Shown here: positions 23,701 to 24,025 of the stretch, in pieces
How positions within the stretch are numbered: position 1 is the stretch's first letter
Layout of the letters: each line of letters opens with the position of its first letter
Source: an uncultured Lachnospiraceae bacterium
Lineage (GTDB): Bacteria > Bacillota > Clostridia > Lachnospirales > Lachnospiraceae
Direction of reading: 5' to 3'
NCBI GenBank assembly: GCA_934292725.1
Contig: CAKQXY010000050.1
Location: 1-24,025 of the forward strand
Length of the DNA stretch: 24,025 bases
Notes under the pieces: generated by a model
Seen by the model: only the letters and a program-made list of their open reading frames with translations
Database searches by the model: none
What the model was told of the DNA's origin: nothing
Position numbers and translations under genes: made by a program

Positions 23701-24025
23701 AAATCTTCCAGCATACAGTGCAGATGGATCAACAGCTTACACATATACAGTAGAAGAGAAGCCAGTAGACGGCTACATCACAACTGTAAGTGGAACCAAC
23801 CTGATCAACACAATCACAGGAACCACAAGTGTATCAGGAACCAAGACCTGGAGAGCGCCAGAAGGAACAGATCTTCCAGAAAGCATCACAGTAATCCTGA
23901 AACGTAACGGAAGTCCAGTTGACTCAAAGGAAGTAACAGCAGATGACAACTGGAGCTATGAGTTTACAGAACTTCCAGAATACAGCGAAGATGGAAGAAC
24001 AGCCTACACATATACAGTAGATGAA
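17744..24025 (+). CDS. Giant Cna-B/SpaA-domain surface adhesin, C-terminus beyond window
   Basis: The frame is open for 2094 codons with no stop, so the C-terminus and any LPXTG signal are missing. Start ATG 17744 follows GGGAGG by seven bases; ATG 17669, also in frame, has AGGAG seven bases upstream. Residues 1-42 are a signal peptide (basic start, RIAAAALAAFVGV). Residues 43-226 are Thr/Glu/Pro-rich with decapeptide repeats (88-168). Residues 227-1109 are beta-rich, fimbrial isopeptide-type sequence. SpaA-like domains with E-box motifs lie at about 1110-1246 (YYLEEIQAPSGY) and 1487-1600 (YLLYETSAPTGY). Between them (1252-1486) is a Cna-B-like domain with a large insertion. A DUF7601-like domain (1600-1721), a pilin isopeptide-linkage domain (1722-1850) and Cna-B repeats from 1852 follow. 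Lys in GTKTW, Asp/Glu in YTVDE and Asn in LINTI are in position for isopeptide bonds. Role: probably cell-wall-anchored host or matrix adhesion. Confidence 0.93.
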   Translation, partial: MRKEKKKMSIKRRIAAAALAAFVGVSSLNVSIPGFSTVITDADETEIASQLSEETPETTEEETTVESTIAAALAAEAPAPVAPAAEEPTPEPIVVAAPTPEPTAVEAPTPEPTVVEAPTPEPTVVEAPTPEPTVVEAPTPEPTVVEEPTPEPTAAEEPTTPEPTVVEAPTVEEPTIEEAETTDEEETILSVEETEEETEVETEKATEEETEPETDEDDLLSNAPVIFGLRSANGLMLTAGGAIPWLDGYIDEVTVSRRIGDSWVAVNEITSGHNVRIDLKYTLPDKLITSQSRKIQYQLPNVIKIDNPPLEGELKDSSKQPVGTFSIDANGLVTFEYSKEFSEDEKAFSGDFFFECKVGSRKTQEEVTFSFPGKGEVKYTIKPSSLAFDIKTTKTASGVVQDRDGEWYVTYTMTISSKKGTGKDIEVFDYFDNNIVGSQTKQVIRLNSISIQDNNGNNVENIQIEQYENSGFVTTLPKLEAGQKYTITCVALVNKQLLSTSATTNLKLNKNIFYVRSGKNEHSSYAEAEYSRNVIKKTSEKQEDGSYKYTVTINESQENLKGLTIKDTFKLDGTVIDINDIRYFYVDVQGGSNPGITKENFFSTGYKFENNFNNKIVITYSYYPPANETNAEKKLVNRIEIGPNTWGEVEDTIGIIGYLDKTHDENQVVKKDGYVEVPYLVTVTVNDGIAEGATLTDTLNQDHIQSLLTPVTVNGIDASDYTIQYWGKDGALVNEFAEGMIGFKVTFKAITHEKAQKINFEYKVKAEFASYPAGTFRYDNVAVFASGSINQTKTDSYTYTKHAFLLKKVSRYSSGYQTSIGEVKESDLTDGKLYYELEIKPAERNLKDEFIVTDTLPEGAVYVEDSFNASPTTLNQMSVSEDGRTLTFTIPKEVYVNKDGSYKQDVLYIHYAIQISNANLLGSQQELINFTNTATSGEDEASVTVPVLFEEKEIEKDDVIDKKGFQNNSDITYTIVVNKNRLDLIPNKDKITLNDVLKCDVDESKIQDITLVGNVVSVYEYDAGKPDGKGAPVSKNLYTYQYNEKTHNISMVLPDSAAFVVEYTYRFEFTSNYAGQTITIKNNVELVGSYIKEISTQWKNQSAGGSVAKYNSLIVYKVEKGNEDEKLSGAKFNLYKYNDGSFSLIQSDIEIPVTGCKFVSDKTDEDMMAATDIAVEENVLYYLEEIQAPSGYKIEAGHEKFYFALGTYGKSIKDLKAAVAKAVKAADITVNDVHFANTNAIVNIENEIEDGAVRIQKVWLNHDGSEMQASESSISVGLYKTHHRYTDAQPVEVEVSYKGNGMSSPQLAFASTEYYKIGTNLTVTGYLNEGWRKNWGGWDFASTQMTARLYINGDDRGELNIENVYSVTHSEIVSSTLNKISIVVTANTYNSILDVNKPGKVSGTIATISAGDMEFVRNVTIDSHNNWTAVVSDLPAKENDGEDIYYYVTEFSLYGYTISYQNNGVLAGVGGNPIVVINKADEEVKTASFSINKVDASTSTPQPLEGASFALYRAVKNDQNQWIRVGLPIATAISNASGTGVAFSGLIPGEYLLYETSAPTGYVTPSEPWRITVNNDCVVDAHGLQAISDSTYIIENGKYPGILSITKKVEGYEMEEGMHYYIKVTLTDAEDKPLTGSFNGIRLENGSAIYELVKDATITFTGLPLGTKYTVEEVNFDGTALTGEEGYTSSLSSNAAGTIDKEAGTVVVNVTITNIYEIPETSAVISVKKIVDGTGYNQDEAFEFTLSAAEEGIPMPTETGNKVSIKAGETGSFGSITYTDTGIYYYTVKETKGSTVGMSYDETEYPVTVVVSMNDERKLTASVYYNVVMTDIPEVEIDARALVVTNTYRVTSVSGTKTWRAPEGTKLPESITVILKRNGESVARKKVTADDDWSYEFTDLPMYDDDGAAYTYEVDEEPVTGYITTIRETDLINTITGTTSVSGTKTWKAPEGTDLPESITVILKRNGSRFDTKKVTAADDWSYEFTNLPAYSADGSTAYTYTVEEKPVDGYITTVSGTNLINTITGTTSVSGTKTWRAPEGTDLPESITVILKRNGSPVDSKEVTADDNWSYEFTELPEYSEDGRTAYTYTVDE
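18005..18247 (+). repeat. 30-base tandem repeat encoding PTPEPTVVEA
   Basis: Seven 30-base units (18005-18214) and an eighth of 33 bases (18215-18247) encode PTPEPTVVEA and close variants. Units 4 and 5 are identical at the nucleotide level. The array is in frame, so unit gain or loss changes stalk length without breaking the gene. It resembles Pro/Thr/Glu wall-spanning stalks of Gram-positive adhesins. Confidence 0.93.
23297..24025 (+). repeat. Tandem Cna-B domain repeats
   Basis: Three consecutive copies start at 23297 (264 bases, 88 codons), 23561 (267 bases, 89 codons) and 23828 (198 bases visible, cut by the window end). Each begins TSVSGTKTW or close to it, continues APEG, LPESITVILKRNG, DDWSYEFT and YTYTV, and ends GYITT then NTITG. 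Long stretches are identical in DNA, which points to recent duplication or gene conversion. More copies may follow beyond the window. Confidence 0.95.

Overview
The window looks like a chromosomal segment of a low-to-moderate GC Gram-positive anaerobe of the Clostridia, most likely Lachnospiraceae. The evidence is AGGAGG-type ribosome binding sites, TTGACA/TATAAT-type promoters, a TPP riboswitch ahead of a short-form thiC, a type III glutamine synthetase, the DUF951-rpsF-ssb-rpsR order, and a very large Cna-B/SpaA-type surface protein. No tRNA, rRNA, insertion sequence, prophage gene or CRISPR array was recognised. Family-level taxonomy is an inference; no marker was searched.

Layout. Bases 1-1775 hold a TPP riboswitch with its attenuator, a 250-base leader containing a probably frameshifted small ORF, thiC, and a strong terminator. 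Bases 1801-4391 are a three-gene polar amino acid ABC transporter operon (lipoprotein, permease, ATPase) behind an extended -10 promoter followed by a dyad. Bases 4438-6122 carry small envelope genes: an FtsL/DivIC-like membrane protein, a PrcB-domain lipoprotein whose ribosome binding site lies inside the preceding terminator hairpin, and a convergent four-helix membrane protein. Bases 6233-9698 carry class II fructose-bisphosphate aldolase and glutamine synthetase III. Between them is a leader with two hairpins and a terminator whose layout resembles an ANTAR antitermination target. Bases 9701-11142 encode a degenerate CaCA-antiporter-like membrane protein and a BlaI/MecI-family repressor.

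Bases 11208-16009 run in one direction: a cytoplasmic GH3-family protein lacking the expected catalytic carboxylates, a three-S1-domain RNA-binding protein, a sirtuin and a DUF951 protein. They are followed by a 164-base multibranched palindromic element that ends like a terminator. Bases 16195-17528 are the rpsF-ssb-rpsR operon with promoter, leader and terminator.

From 17744 to the end, one reading frame stays open for 2094 codons and runs off the window. It encodes a secreted giant adhesin or pilus-like protein with a signal peptide, a Pro-Thr-Glu decapeptide repeat region, a long beta-rich N-terminal half, two SpaA-like domains with E-box motifs, a Cna-B-like domain with a large insertion, a DUF7601-like domain, a streptococcal-pilin-like domain and at least three near-identical Cna-B repeats. 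The sorting signal would lie beyond the window.

The observations most worth a second look are the glutamine synthetase leader, the GH3 protein with lost catalytic residues, the terminator that hides a ribosome binding site, the multibranched element before rpsF, and the adhesin.
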